Positions 34,987 to 36,024 of a DNA stretch of 36,024 bases are shown here, piece after piece (position 1 is the first letter of the stretch; each line of letters starts with the position of its first letter). A model generated the notes under the pieces. The model worked only from the letters and a program-made list of their open reading frames with translations. It did no database searches and had not been told where the DNA came from. Source of the stretch: Longimonas sp046498435 (GTDB lineage: Bacteria; Bacteroidota; Rhodothermia; Rhodothermales; Salinibacteraceae); the NCBI RefSeq assembly GCF_046498435.1, contig NZ_JAWOAR010000238.1, forward strand, positions 1 to 36,024, written 5' to 3'. The position numbers and the translations under genes were made by a program.

Positions 34987-36024
34987 TTACTCACTGGTCA
35001 GGGTCAGGGCATCGGGGAGCGCAGTGCCAGGGGGTACCGACTGGCGTACAACGGTGCCGGTGCCTTGCAACGTAACCGAGATGCCACGTGCATCCAGCCA
35101 GTGCAACGCATGCCGGGTCGTCAGGCCGCGAAAGTCGGGAAGCGTGGTCGGATCGTCGTCTTCCAAGGTTGCTGTCGAAATGGGCGGCGTTGCATCGGCG
35201 GGTGCGGAGGTCGCCTCGGTAGTATCGGCGGGCACGCGCGCTGCTTGCATGAGGCGGTCGGATACGCCGGGCAGGGTGGTAAGCCAGCGGCGGGCAATAC
35301 GATTGAAGATCGGAGCCGCTACATCGCCGCCGTACATGCCATTTCGAGGAGACCCTACAATAACAATCAGCGCAACTTCGGGGTCGTCCGCCGGAAAAGA
35401 GCCCACAAACGAGGCACGGCTTTGATCGCGCGAGTACTCGCCTCCCTGCGTAGCCAGTGCAGTGCCGGTTTTGCCTGCTACCGGCAGCGATTCGATACGT
35501 GCCCCGGTGGCGGTACCGTCTTCAACCACCTCTTGCAATGCCTCCGTAAGCTGATCAGCCGTTTCTCGCTCAATAGCGCGGCGCACCGTATCGGGTTCGG
35601 CCGTCCACTGCGTCTCCCCTTTGAAGTTGCGCCGCTCATGCACCAGGTAGGGAGCCATCAAGACCCCGCCATTGGCCACGGCACTGTACGCAGCCAGCAA
35701 CTGAATGGGCGTGACCGCCACTTCGTACCCAATGCTCATGGAGGTGCGGGTCGTCCGGCTCCACGCCGAAGGCCGCCGCACCACGCCCGTCGCCTCGCCC
35801 GGTAGGTCGATCCAGGTGGGCTGTGTAAAGCCAAAGTTGCGCGCATACTGATAGAGAATGCCGGGCTCAATGCGGTTTGCCACCTCGGCCGTACCTACGT
35901 TACTGGACTTAGCCAGCACCTCCCGAAAGGGAATGGAGCCGTATGCACTGATGTCGCGCATGGTGTATCCTGAATACACCGCCCAGCCATCGCCCGTGTC
36001 GATGGTATCATCGAGCGCCACGTA
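34987..36024 (-). CDS. ftsI: penicillin-binding transpeptidase FtsI with PASTA domain (partial)
   Basis: This is the C-terminal 345 residues of a class B penicillin-binding protein; the N-terminus and the active-site SxxK lie beyond the right edge. The frame remains open through the last base. Visible transpeptidase motifs are SSN in LAKSSNVG and KTG in VAGKTGTALAT. After the transpeptidase, a Thr/Pro/Asp-rich linker leads to one PASTA-like domain, LPDFRGLTTRHALHWL to the end. Context immediately before murE marks it as the divisome enzyme FtsI/PBP3 rather than the elongation PBP2. PASTA on FtsI is common in Firmicutes and also present in parts of the Bacteroidota. Confidence 0.93.
   Translation of the reverse strand, partial: YVALDDTIDTGDGWAVYSGYTMRDISAYGSIPFREVLAKSSNVGTAEVANRIEPGILYQYARNFGFTQPTWIDLPGEATGVVRRPSAWSRTTRTSMSIGYEVAVTPIQLLAAYSAVANGGVLMAPYLVHERRNFKGETQWTAEPDTVRRAIERETADQLTEALQEVVEDGTATGARIESLPVAGKTGTALATQGGEYSRDQSRASFVGSFPADDPEVALIVIVGSPRNGMYGGDVAAPIFNRIARRWLTTLPGVSDRLMQAARVPADTTEATSAPADATPPISTATLEDDDPTTLPDFRGLTTRHALHWLDARGISVTLQGTGTVVRQSVPPGTALPDALTLTSE

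Overview
The window reads as ordinary chromosomal DNA from a Gram-negative, probably salt-adapted member of the Bacteroidota, most likely the Rhodothermia (Salinibacter and Longimonas-like lineage). The evidence is an LptE-type outer-membrane lipoprotein, beta-barrel proteins, a MurE with the meso-diaminopimelate motif, acid-rich proteins with few lysines, and starts that mostly lack a Shine-Dalgarno sequence. The lineage is an inference from protein character. I see no phage, transposase, CRISPR array, rRNA or tRNA.

Layout. Positions 76-2048 hold a sigma-54 activator translationally coupled to lptE. Then come xseB (-), an SDR oxidoreductase (+) and a minus-strand series of a YheT-type hydrolase, pgeF, aroE, an NhaP-like antiporter homologue with a TrkA-type domain, and an OsmC protein. 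Positions 8876-13274 are a plus-strand accessory block: a small three-helix membrane protein, a MerA-like disulphide oxidoreductase carrying the same membrane domain at its N-terminus, and a degenerate AidB-like acyl-CoA dehydrogenase. Positions 13464-16525 (-) encode a large coiled-coil outer-membrane protein and a lipoprotein. Positions 17074-19063 (-) hold udk, yaaA and a YtxH protein. Positions 19799-21901 (+) hold an alpha/beta hydrolase, a cyclophilin and a coupled small membrane protein.

Positions 22744-36024 (-) are a classical division and cell-wall (dcw) cluster, read from the right edge as ftsI (PASTA-bearing, cut by the window end), murE, mraY, murD, ftsW, murG, murC, ftsQ, ftsA and ftsZ. 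murF is absent between murE and mraY, and ddl is also absent. The genes are tightly packed except for a 685-bp gap between ftsA and ftsZ, where ftsZ has its own good sigma-70-like promoter. Together these enzymes make UDP-MurNAc-peptides, attach them to lipid (MraY), add GlcNAc (MurG), polymerise and crosslink (FtsW, FtsI) and position the divisome (FtsQ, FtsA, FtsZ).

The items most worth a second look are: (1) a compact multi-hairpin RNA-like element at 20772-20911 with a terminator and a mutually exclusive alternative helix; (2) the membrane domain occurring both alone and fused to an oxidoreductase at 8876-11434; (3) an acyl-CoA dehydrogenase homologue whose catalytic glutamate appears to be replaced; (4) an antiporter homologue lacking the usual ion-binding acidic pair; (5) a 30-bp hairpin in which every mismatch is a G-U pair on one strand only. 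None is proven to be a new system.
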